From CAVRCA01 sp963719345 (GTDB lineage: Bacteria > Pseudomonadota > Alphaproteobacteria > Acetobacterales > Acetobacteraceae): a stretch of DNA of 64,000 nt. Positions 1 through 6,993 of this stretch are shown here, piece by piece; position 1 is the stretch's first letter, and the number at the start of each line of letters is the position of its first letter. The notes below the pieces were generated by a model, which was not told the DNA's origin, searched no databases, and saw only the letters and a program-made list of their open reading frames with translations. The stretch is taken from assembly GCA_963719345.1 (NCBI GenBank), contig CAVRCA010000003.1, positions 124,001 through 188,000 of the forward strand, in the 5' to 3' direction. The translations under genes were made by a program, and so were the position numbers.

Positions 1-2
1 TC

Positions 3-419
3 GATAAGCTGTTGCGGGCGCAGATCGCGATCATCCTGTTTGCCGCCGCATATCTCGCGGAGGTGGTGCGCGGTGGTCTGCAAAGCCTGCCCAAAGGTCA
101 GTACGAGGCAGCCGACGCACTCGGCCTCGGCTACTGGCAGAAGATGCGGATCATCATCCTGCCGCAGGCGCTCCGCCTGGTCATTCCGCCGCTGGTGAAT
201 ACATTCATCGGGTTCTTCAAGGACACCAGCCTCGTCCTCATCATCGGCATCTTCGACCTCCTGACATCGGCCAAGGTGGCGCTGAGCGAGCCTGCCTGGC
301 AGGCCTTTTCTACCGAAATCTACCTTGTGGTCGCCGCGATCTACTTCGCGTTCTGCTTCGCCATGTCGAGTTACAGTCGCGGGCTCGAGCAGGAACTCAG
401 CCAATCCCGCCGGCGCTAA
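3..419 (+). CDS. Amino-acid ABC transporter permease, C-terminal part (5' end outside window)
   Basis: Inner-membrane permease of a polar amino-acid uptake ABC transporter (His/Glu/Gln family). The frame is open from the window edge, so the N-terminus is missing; about 138 residues remain. The sequence shows the EAA loop that contacts the ATPase (EAADALGLGYWQKMRIIILP) followed by hydrophobic segments typical of the last two or three membrane helices. The gene stops 13 bases before the ATP-binding subunit, so the two belong to one operon whose binding protein probably lies upstream of the window. Substrate cannot be told from this fragment. Confidence 0.9.
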   Translation, partial: DKLLRAQIAIILFAAAYLAEVVRGGLQSLPKGQYEAADALGLGYWQKMRIIILPQALRLVIPPLVNTFIGFFKDTSLVLIIGIFDLLTSAKVALSEPAWQAFSTEIYLVVAAIYFAFCFAMSSYSRGLEQELSQSRRR

Positions 420-432
420 AGGAAGGTCGCCA

Positions 433-1221
433 ATGAGCCAAGCAGCCACCGCCGAGCGGCCGCAGATGGCCTCCGCAACTGCGGAGCCGGCCATCGTCCT
501 CGACAGGGTGAACAAATGGTACGGGGCGATGCACGTCCTGCGCGATGTTTCGCTGACCGTCGGGCATCAGGAACGGGTGGTCGTCTGCGGCCCGTCCGGT
601 TCGGGCAAGTCGACGATGATCCGCTGCATCAACCGGCTCGAAACGCACCAGGAGGGGCGGATCACCGTCGATGGCGTCGAACTGACCGACGACATCCGGG
701 CGCTCGATGCGATCCGGCGCGAAGTCGGGATGGTGTTCCAGTCCTTCAACCTCTTTCCCCACCTGACGATCCTCGAGAACTGCACACTGGCGCCCATCTG
801 GGTGCGCAAGATGCCGAAAGCGGAGGCCGAGGAACTGGCGATGAGCTACCTGCGCCGGGTAAAAATCCCCGAGCAGGCGAAGAAATACCCCGGTCAGCTC
901 TCCGGCGGCCAGCAGCAGCGCGTAGCGATCGCCCGCGCACTGTGCATGCAGCCGAAAATCATGCTGTTCGATGAACCGACCTCAGCACTCGATCCCGAAA
1001 TGATCAAGGAAGTGCTTGAGACGATGATCGGGCTGGCCAAATCCGGCATGACCATGGTCTGCGTCACGCACGAGATGGGGTTTGCCCGGCAGGTCGCCGA
1101 TCGCGTCGTGTTCATGGACCGCGGTGAGATCGTCGAAGCCGGCCCGCCGCAGCAGCTTTTCGAGGCGCCGGCAACCGAACGGCTGAAGCTGTTCCTGAGC
1201 CAGATCCTGCGAGGCCACTGA
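433..1221 (+). CDS. Polar amino-acid ABC transporter ATP-binding protein (GlnQ/AapP type)
   Basis: Cytoplasmic ATPase (262 aa) that drives the permease encoded just upstream. It has Walker A (GPSGSGKS, residues 53-60), the Q-loop FQSFNLFPH, signature LSGGQQQR, Walker B IMLFDEPTSALDPE and the switch His in VTHEMGFA. These segments and the length match the GlnQ/AapP/HisP amino-acid branch. The ATG at 433 follows a GGAAGG ribosome site and leaves a 13-base gap after the permease stop. An open frame continues upstream, but it runs inside the permease gene and is not likely to be used. About 110 bases without an evident feature follow before coaE. Confidence 0.93.
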   Translation: MSQAATAERPQMASATAEPAIVLDRVNKWYGAMHVLRDVSLTVGHQERVVVCGPSGSGKSTMIRCINRLETHQEGRITVDGVELTDDIRALDAIRREVGMVFQSFNLFPHLTILENCTLAPIWVRKMPKAEAEELAMSYLRRVKIPEQAKKYPGQLSGGQQQRVAIARALCMQPKIMLFDEPTSALDPEMIKEVLETMIGLAKSGMTMVCVTHEMGFARQVADRVVFMDRGEIVEAGPPQQLFEAPATERLKLFLSQILRGH

Positions 1222-1334
1222 CCCACCTTTTCCGTGCCCGGCTGGCAAAATCACCTCGCCGGATAGCAAAATGTTCGGGGCGGCGAGCTGGGTCGCAGCT
1301 CCGGCAGCTGACCGGCCTCGGGCGGAGAGTCTCG

Positions 1335-1934
1335 ATGAAAGTGATCGGCCTTACCGGCGGGATCGGCATGGGCAAGTCGAACGCCGCCGCGGCGTTTCGG
1401 CGGGCGGGGCTCCCGGTCTTCGACGCCGATCTCGCGGTTCATCAGCTGCAAGCGCCGGGCGGTCGTGCCGTGGGACCGATCGCGGCCCTGTTCCCGACGG
1501 CTGTGCGCACCGGCCCGGGCGGACGCTTCGTGGACCGCACGACGTTGCGTGAACTCGTGCTCGGCCGCCCTGAACAGCTGCGCCGGCTGGAGGGCGTGCT
1601 CCACCCCATGGTGCGGGCCGAGGAGGCGAGGTTTGTTGCCCGCGCGCGGCGCGCCGGTCGGCGGGCCATGGTGGTCGATATTCCGCTGCTGCTGGAGACC
1701 GGCGGCCAGAAGCGGGTCGATCTCGTCGTCGTGGTCTCCGCCCCGCGCAACGTGCAGATCCATCGCGTGCGGATGCGTCGCAAGATGAGCGATGCGGATA
1801 TTGCCGCCGTGATCGCCCGGCAGATGCCCGACCGGCTGAAGCGGCGGCAAGCCGACGTGGTGATCCGGACCGGGCTGTCCCGGTTTCATACGCAACGAGC
1901 GCTGCGTCGGCTGATCGGAGGCCTATGCCGGTGA
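1335..1934 (+). CDS. coaE: Dephospho-CoA kinase
   Basis: Catalyses the last step of coenzyme A synthesis, ATP-dependent 3'-phosphorylation of dephospho-CoA. The 199-residue length is normal for the family. A P-loop GGIGMGKS lies at residues 8-15, FDADLAVH follows at the substrate site, and the LID-like region contains VRMRRKMSDADIAAVIARQ. The ATG is preceded by GGAGAG. Its end overlaps the dnaQ start by 10 bases. The coaE-dnaQ pair is a common alphaproteobacterial arrangement, usually followed by secB, which is not present here. Confidence 0.95.
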   Translation: MKVIGLTGGIGMGKSNAAAAFRRAGLPVFDADLAVHQLQAPGGRAVGPIAALFPTAVRTGPGGRFVDRTTLRELVLGRPEQLRRLEGVLHPMVRAEEARFVARARRAGRRAMVVDIPLLLETGGQKRVDLVVVVSAPRNVQIHRVRMRRKMSDADIAAVIARQMPDRLKRRQADVVIRTGLSRFHTQRALRRLIGGLCR

Positions 1935-2614
1935 CGAGATCGGTCCTGTTCGACACCGAGACCACCGGTCTCGAACCGCACCAGGGACACAGGGTCATCG
2001 AAGTGGCGGCGCTGGAGCTCGTCAACGACCTGCCGAGTGGCCGGCACTTCCATCGGCTGATCGACCCCGAGCGGGATATTCCCGACGATGCCAGCCGCAT
2101 CCACGGGATGACCACCGCGCATCTGAAGGGAAAACCGCGTTTCGCCGAGGTCGTCGACGACCTGATGGCCTTCCTGGGCGACGACAGGCTGATCGCGCAC
2201 AACGCCCCCTTCGACTTCGCTTTCCTGGATGCCGAGTTGTCCCGACTGTCGCGCCAATGCCTGGCGTCCGAGCGGATGGTGGACACGCTCGCCCTTGCAA
2301 AGGCCCGTTTTCCCGGCCTGCCCAACAGCCTGGACGCGCTCTGCCGACGGTTCGGGATCGATCTATCGGCGAGGGCGACCCACAACGCGTTGCTCGACTG
2401 CAAGCTGCTGGCCGAGGTCTACGTCGAACTCACCGGCGGACGTCAGCGCGGACTGACGCTGGTGACGATCGAGCAGCGCGCCGGCCGCGTTGCCTCCTAC
2501 GACCCTGCCGGGCCGCGGACGCCGCGACGGATCGCAGCCAGCGACGCGGAGTTGGCGGCGCACGCGGCGTTCATCGCACGGCTGAAGGAACCCCTCTGGA
2601 CCATCGCGGCCTAG
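1925..2614 (+). CDS. dnaQ: DNA polymerase III epsilon subunit (3'-5' proofreading exonuclease)
   Basis: Proofreading subunit of the replicative polymerase, 229 aa. Exo I motif FDTETTG (Asp10, Glu12), Exo II HNAPFDFAFLD and Exo III with the catalytic His in ATHNALLDCKLLAEVY are all present, so the DEDDh active site is complete. It starts inside the end of coaE, which suggests translational coupling. Its TAG stop shares two bases with the stop codon of the convergent deacetylase gene on the other strand, leaving no room for a separate terminator. Confidence 0.94.
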   Translation: MPVTRSVLFDTETTGLEPHQGHRVIEVAALELVNDLPSGRHFHRLIDPERDIPDDASRIHGMTTAHLKGKPRFAEVVDDLMAFLGDDRLIAHNAPFDFAFLDAELSRLSRQCLASERMVDTLALAKARFPGLPNSLDALCRRFGIDLSARATHNALLDCKLLAEVYVELTGGRQRGLTLVTIEQRAGRVASYDPAGPRTPRRIAASDAELAAHAAFIARLKEPLWTIAA

Positions 2615-3546
2615 CCGGTCCGCATAAGCTCGCGGACGTGCAGGGCGACCGAGGCGGCGAGCGCGGCCGGGTCGTAGCCGCCCTCCAGAACGGAGACGAT
2701 GCGCCCGGATGCGTGCCGATCGGCGGCGCCGACCAGTTCGCGCGTGATCCAGCCGAAATCCGCCGTCTCCAGGCGGAGCTGGGCAAGGGGATCGGCCGTG
2801 TGGGCATCGAAGCCGGCCGAGACGATCAGGAGCTCGGGGGCGAACTCATCGAGCGCCGGGAGCAGGATGTCGCGCCAGGCTGCGCGGAAAGCAGGTCCGG
2901 CGGACCCGGGCGGCAGCGGGGCGTTGATGACGTTGTTCGCCACCCCTCGTTCCCACTGCTTGCCGGTTCCCGGGTAGCAGGGGTGCTGGTGGCTGGAGGC
3001 ATAGAACAGGTCCGGATCGGCGGTGAACATCGCCTGGGTGCCGTTGCCGTGGTGGACGTCGAAATCGACGACCGCCACCCGCCGCAGACCCCATTGCGCG
3101 CGCGCGTGCGCGGCGGCGATCGCGGCATTGTTGAAGAAGCAGAACCCCATCGCGCGGCTCGGTTCCGCATGGTGGCCGGGCGGGCGAACCGCGGCGAACG
3201 CAGCACCCACGTCGCCGCCCATGACCGCGTCCACCGCCGCCACCGCCGCGCCGGCGGCACGCAGGGCAGCCGCGGTACTTCCGGTGCTCATCACCGTATC
3301 GGCGTCAAGCGCGAAACCGGCCCCGGGCTCCGGGCGCAGTGCAAGAATTTGCTCGACATAGGCCGGAGAGTGGACCCGGCTGAGTTGCGCGACGGTGGCC
3401 TCGGGAGCGGACTCGCGCAGCAGGTGAGCGAAACTCTCGTCCTCCAACCCCGCCAGCACGGCCCGCAGCCGCGCGGCGCATTCCGGGTGGCCGGGACCGG
3501 CATCGTGCGCGAGACAGGCGGGATGGGTGATCAGCGTCGTCAGCAT
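2611..3546 (-). CDS. Histone deacetylase / acetylpolyamine amidohydrolase family protein
   Basis: Zinc-dependent deacetylase of the arginase/HDAC fold, 311 aa. Seen directly: PPGHHAE with the His pair (125-126), zinc ligands in DFDVHHGNG (Asp163, His165) and SAGFDAH (Asp247), and the catalytic tyrosine in LEGGYDP (Tyr291). All active-site residues of class II-like bacterial enzymes are present, so it should be active. Substrate is unknown; acetylpolyamines, acetoin-linked or protein acetyl-lysine are all possible in this family. The start ATG directly abuts the TGA of the TusA-like gene, so the two are translationally coupled. Confidence 0.9.
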   Translation of the reverse strand: MLTTLITHPACLAHDAGPGHPECAARLRAVLAGLEDESFAHLLRESAPEATVAQLSRVHSPAYVEQILALRPEPGAGFALDADTVMSTGSTAAALRAAGAAVAAVDAVMGGDVGAAFAAVRPPGHHAEPSRAMGFCFFNNAAIAAAHARAQWGLRRVAVVDFDVHHGNGTQAMFTADPDLFYASSHQHPCYPGTGKQWERGVANNVINAPLPPGSAGPAFRAAWRDILLPALDEFAPELLIVSAGFDAHTADPLAQLRLETADFGWITRELVGAADRHASGRIVSVLEGGYDPAALAASVALHVRELMRTG

Positions 3547-3801
3547 TCAGCAAGCCTCCTGCGGCCCTTGGTCACTCGCCCGGCAGCGGATCAGGAAACT
3601 GAACACGCCACCCTCCTCGCTCCAGGCGAGCAGGGCGTGTCCGGTCTCGCGACAGAACGCCTGGAAGTCCGCGACCGCGGCCCGGTCGGTCGCGAGCACC
3701 CGCAATCGGCCGCCGGGCGGCATGGTTCGGAGGGCGCGATTGGCGCGGAGCACCGGCAAGGGACAGTTCATCCCCTTCACGTCCAGCAGTGTTTCGCTCA
3801 T
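3547..3801 (-). CDS. TusA/SirA-family sulfurtransferase
   Basis: Small (84 aa) sulfur-carrier protein. The family signature CPLP with the persulfide-forming cysteine lies near residue 13, in VKGMNCPLP, followed by the amphipathic helix VLRANRAL. Family members pass sulfur for tRNA 2-thiouridine, molybdenum cofactor or sulfur oxidation; nothing here says which. I chose the internal ATG giving MSETLLDV because this matches the family N-terminus; a longer start at 3822 exists. It is the first gene of a two-gene minus-strand unit with the HDAC-like gene, with no spacer between stop and start. Confidence 0.88.
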   Translation of the reverse strand: MSETLLDVKGMNCPLPVLRANRALRTMPPGGRLRVLATDRAAVADFQAFCRETGHALLAWSEEGGVFSFLIRCRASDQGPQEAC

Positions 3802-3876
3802 CCGCTTCTCCCTCCCGCCCATCCTCCTTGGACGGGATCACTTGAGCAAGACGCGCGACCGCTTCACACTTGTGGG

Positions 3877-4788
3877 ATGCCCAGGTTCCGCATCGGACTT
3901 GATCTCGGCGGCACGAAGGTCGAGATCGCGGCGTTGTCGCCGGAGGGCGAGCTGCGCCACCGCCGCCGGATCGCCACGCCGCCGGGCTACGAAGCCACGC
4001 TGCGCGCCATGACCGACCTCGTCGGCGAGGCGGAACAGCAGATCGGCGAGCCGGGCAGCATCGGTATCGGCATCCCGGGCACGATCAGCCCGCGATCCGG
4101 GTTGGTGAAGAACGCCAACTCGACGGTGCTGAACGGCCGCCCGCTCCACCGCGACATGACCGCGCTGCTCGGCCGCGAGGTTCGGGTGGCCAATGACGCG
4201 AATTGCTTTGCCCTCAGCGAGGCGACCGACGGAGCCGGGATGGGCAGTCCCTCCGTGTTCGGCGTGATCCTGGGCACCGGCTGCGGCGGCGGCATCGTGC
4301 TGGATGGCCGGCTTGTCGAGGGGCGGCAGAGTATCGCCGGCGAATGGGGTCACAACCCGCTACCCTGGCCCAGGCTGGATGCCGAGACCAACGAAGTTCC
4401 GGGCCCGGCCTGCTGGTGCGGACGGCACGGCTGCCTCGAGACGATGCTGTCCGGCCCTGGACTGGCGCGCGACTGCGACGGTCCGGCGGCGCGCGACGCT
4501 CACGGGCTGCCGGCTCGCGCCGCCGCCGGCGATCCAAAGGCCAAGGCAGCACTCGACCGGCACGCGGACCGTCTGGCGCGCGGGCTCGCGCACGTCATCA
4601 ACCTCCTGGACCCGCACTGCATCGTGCTCGGCGGCGGGCTGTCCAACATGGACCACCTCTACCGGGAGGTGCCGACGTTGCTGCCGCAATACGTGTTCAG
4701 CGACGGCTGCGACACGCCGGTGCTCCGCAACCGCCACGGCGATTCTTCGGGCGTGCGTGGCGCCGCTTGGCTCTGGCCGGCCGGCTGA
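3877..4788 (+). CDS. ROK-family sugar kinase (fructokinase/N-acetylglucosamine kinase type)
   Basis: ATP-dependent sugar kinase, 303 aa. The N-terminus shows the ATP phosphate motif LDLGGTKVE. The ROK zinc site CWCGRHGCLE lies mid-protein, and the catalytic aspartate is in VANDANCFALSEA. The closing ATP motif IVLGGGLSNM follows. These are the complete set for Mak/NagK/NanK-type kinases; the exact sugar is not decided. The ATG at 3877 lies in a short divergent gap from the TusA gene. A long upstream open frame is antisense to the deacetylase and was not used. It is followed after two bases by dinB. Confidence 0.9.
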   Translation: MPRFRIGLDLGGTKVEIAALSPEGELRHRRRIATPPGYEATLRAMTDLVGEAEQQIGEPGSIGIGIPGTISPRSGLVKNANSTVLNGRPLHRDMTALLGREVRVANDANCFALSEATDGAGMGSPSVFGVILGTGCGGGIVLDGRLVEGRQSIAGEWGHNPLPWPRLDAETNEVPGPACWCGRHGCLETMLSGPGLARDCDGPAARDAHGLPARAAAGDPKAKAALDRHADRLARGLAHVINLLDPHCIVLGGGLSNMDHLYREVPTLLPQYVFSDGCDTPVLRNRHGDSSGVRGAAWLWPAG

Positions 4789-4790
4789 CC

Positions 4791-6044
4791 GTGACCGGCC
4801 TGTGCCGCGACTGCTTTCGGATTTTCCGCGGCTCGGATGCCACCTGCCCGGAGTGCGATGGTCAGCGGATCGTGCGCCATCCGGAACTCCTCGCGCTGAC
4901 GACGGCGCATATCGACTGCGATGCGTTCTACGCCAGCGTGGAGAAGCGGGACCGACCGGAGCTGGCGACCTCACCGGTGATCGTCGGCGGCGGCGTGCGC
5001 GGCGTCGTCACGGCGGCCTGTTACATCGCCCGGCTGTCGGGCGTGCACAGTGCGATGCCGATGTTCAAGGCGCTGAAAGCCTGCCCGGACGCCGTCGTCA
5101 TCAAGCCGGATTTTGCCAAATACGTCGTCACTTCGCGACAGATGCGGTCGATGATGGAGCGGCTCACTCCGCTCATGCAGCCGCTTTCGATCGACGAGGC
5201 AGCGCTCGACCTGGCCGGGACGGAACGGTTGCACGGTGCGCCGCCGGCGGCCGTGCTGGCTCGCTTCGCGGCCGAGGTGGAGCGGACCGTCGGCGTCACC
5301 ATCTCGATCGGGCTGGCACCCAACCGCCTATTGGCCAAGATCGCCGCCGACCGCGACAAGCCGCGCGGCTTTGCGGTGATCGGAGCCGCCGAAGCGCACT
5401 CCCTGCTCGCGCCCGAGGGCGTCGGCCTGCTCCCCGGTGTCGGACCGGCTCTGGTACGGCGGCTCGCCGCGCGCGGCATCACGCTGATCGGTCATCTTCA
5501 GGCGCTCAACGACGGCGAGGCGCTTCGGCGGCTGGGCGATGACGGGCCGTCCCTGTGCCGGCGGGCCAGGGGCGAGGATCGGCGCGCGGTCGATCCGGTG
5601 CGCGCCGCCAAGTCGTTGAGCGCGGAAACCACCTTCGACCGTGACCTGACCCGCGCCACGGACCTCGAGCCCTTCCTCTGGCGGTCCGCCGAAAAGCTGG
5701 CCCGCCGGCTGCGCGAGAACGACCTCTGCACCGGCGGCATCGCACTCAAGCTGAAGACCGCCCGCTTTGCCAACCGTACTCGGGCGGTCCGGCTCGCCAG
5801 TCCGTCCGCCCTGCCCGACCGTTTGTTCGCGGCAGGACGCGACCTGCTGCGCAAGGAATGCGACGGGACGGCGTTCCGGCTGATCGGGATCGGCGCCACC
5901 CAGCTGCTGCCGATCGAGCAGGCGGACCATGGGGATCTCGCCGATACGTCCATTCCCCGGCTCGCCGCCGCGCATTCGGCGATCGAGCAATTGCGCAGCC
6001 GCTTCGGTGCCGCCGTGATCGCCCGCGGGCGCTCCCTGAGTTGA
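4791..6044 (+). CDS. dinB: DNA polymerase IV (Y family) with N-terminal zinc-ribbon-like extension
   Basis: Error-prone translesion polymerase, 417 aa from a GTG start two bases after the ROK kinase stop. The catalytic carboxylates are in HIDCDAFYASVEK (Asp42) and SIDEAALDL (Asp135, Glu136); LAPNRLLAKIAADRDKP is a conserved palm segment, followed by thumb helix-hairpin-helix and little-finger regions. Before the palm there are about 36 extra residues with two CxxC pairs (Cys5/Cys8 and Cys19/Cys22), which would form a zinc ribbon. The GTG is chosen because both cysteine pairs lie downstream of it. The extension is known in some alphaproteobacterial DinB proteins; its role is unclear. Confidence 0.92.
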   Translation: MTGLCRDCFRIFRGSDATCPECDGQRIVRHPELLALTTAHIDCDAFYASVEKRDRPELATSPVIVGGGVRGVVTAACYIARLSGVHSAMPMFKALKACPDAVVIKPDFAKYVVTSRQMRSMMERLTPLMQPLSIDEAALDLAGTERLHGAPPAAVLARFAAEVERTVGVTISIGLAPNRLLAKIAADRDKPRGFAVIGAAEAHSLLAPEGVGLLPGVGPALVRRLAARGITLIGHLQALNDGEALRRLGDDGPSLCRRARGEDRRAVDPVRAAKSLSAETTFDRDLTRATDLEPFLWRSAEKLARRLRENDLCTGGIALKLKTARFANRTRAVRLASPSALPDRLFAAGRDLLRKECDGTAFRLIGIGATQLLPIEQADHGDLADTSIPRLAAAHSAIEQLRSRFGAAVIARGRSLS

Positions 6045-6066
6045 CGAAACGCCGAGTTGAGCGCGA

Positions 6067-6843
6067 TCAGCAGCGGCGCGGCTGGGGCGCGAACTCGACG
6101 ATGTTGCCATCCATGACGAAATCGCCGAAATCCATCTGCAGGTGGTCGGCGACGCCATTGTCCCAGTATTGCATTCCGACCTGGTAGTCGGGCGTCTGGG
6201 CCGTGGCTTTCTGATCGAAGAAAGCGATCCGGACGCGGGCGCTCGGCAGATCCGAGAGTGTCGGCCACTTCTCCGGTTGCGGACCGCTCCAGTTCAACAC
6301 CGTTACGAAGCTGTCCTGCGCGCCGGAATCGACGGTGCCGTCGAACAATGGGACGGCCAGGAATTTCTTGCCGTCCCGTGCTGCCGCCAGCAGCGCCTCG
6401 GTGTGCGCCATCGGGAACAACGTGCCCGCCCCCAGCGCCTTAGCGGCTTCGGCGGGAGCGTCGAAATGCGCCTCACCGGCGCCCCCGGCGTGCTCGAGCC
6501 GCGCGTTTCCGTCGGTTTCGCTGGTCACTGCCTCGTCGGTCGTCTGCTTCATGTGAAAGCGGAAGGACAGCCCGTCCTTGGCCTCCCAAGTCGCATAGTC
6601 GGAGACCATCTCGATGTTCTGGCCGTCGTGGTTGGTGACGGTCATCTGCAGCCGCTGGCGAACCGCCCAGCCGTCGCAGGCGTCGATGACCTCGTAGGCC
6701 ATGGTACCATTGGCTGCCACCACATCGCCGGCCCGACTTGGGTCCATCGTCAAACGGTAGAGCGCGCGGTGAGCCGCCATATCGGTCGCGTGGGCCGCCC
6801 CGCAGGCGAAAATCGACAGAGCCGCTAAAGCTGACAGGCGCAT
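6067..6843 (-). CDS. eipB: EipB-like cell-envelope integrity protein (DUF1849)
   Basis: Periplasmic beta-spiral protein, 258 aa. A signal peptide of about 19 residues ends in GAAHA. The mature part starts MAAHRALYRLTM, typical of DUF1849. The two conserved cysteines that form the disulfide in Brucella EipB are present: Cys56 in IDACDGW and the C-terminal Cys258. The YATWEAKDGL and RVRIAFFDQ stretches also fit the family. Known members keep the envelope stable under stress. It converges on dinB, with 22 bases between the stops, and stands alone. Confidence 0.88.
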   Translation of the reverse strand: MRLSALAALSIFACGAAHATDMAAHRALYRLTMDPSRAGDVVAANGTMAYEVIDACDGWAVRQRLQMTVTNHDGQNIEMVSDYATWEAKDGLSFRFHMKQTTDEAVTSETDGNARLEHAGGAGEAHFDAPAEAAKALGAGTLFPMAHTEALLAAARDGKKFLAVPLFDGTVDSGAQDSFVTVLNWSGPQPEKWPTLSDLPSARVRIAFFDQKATAQTPDYQVGMQYWDNGVADHLQMDFGDFVMDGNIVEFAPQPRRC

Positions 6844-6945
6844 CGGCGTCTCCGGGGTCGGTCCGTCGGGATTATTTGGTCGCTCGATGCAGAGTGCCAG
6901 AATTCCGGCGCCGCGTCGGAAGTAAATTCGGCGAGGGTGGTCGCG

Positions 6946-6993
6946 ACCGTGGCCTGGCTGGACCGTGGCCTGGCTGGACCGTGGCCTAGCTGG
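6946..6993. repeat. Three tandem copies of a 16-bp unit overlapping the aspS stop codon
   Basis: Unit ACCGTGGCCTGGCTGG occurs at 6946-6961 and 6962-6977 exactly, and at 6978-6993 with one change (G to A at 6988). On the minus strand that single A makes the TAG stop of aspS; the other two copies read CAG at the same place. The period is not a multiple of three. It lies between the eipB start and the end of aspS. Confidence 0.95.

Noticed and set aside
2257..3876. Long open frame on the + strand running from within dnaQ into the ROK kinase
   Set aside because: It is antisense to the complete HDAC-like and TusA genes, has no family resemblance and is explained by high GC; only its end (from 3877) is the kinase.
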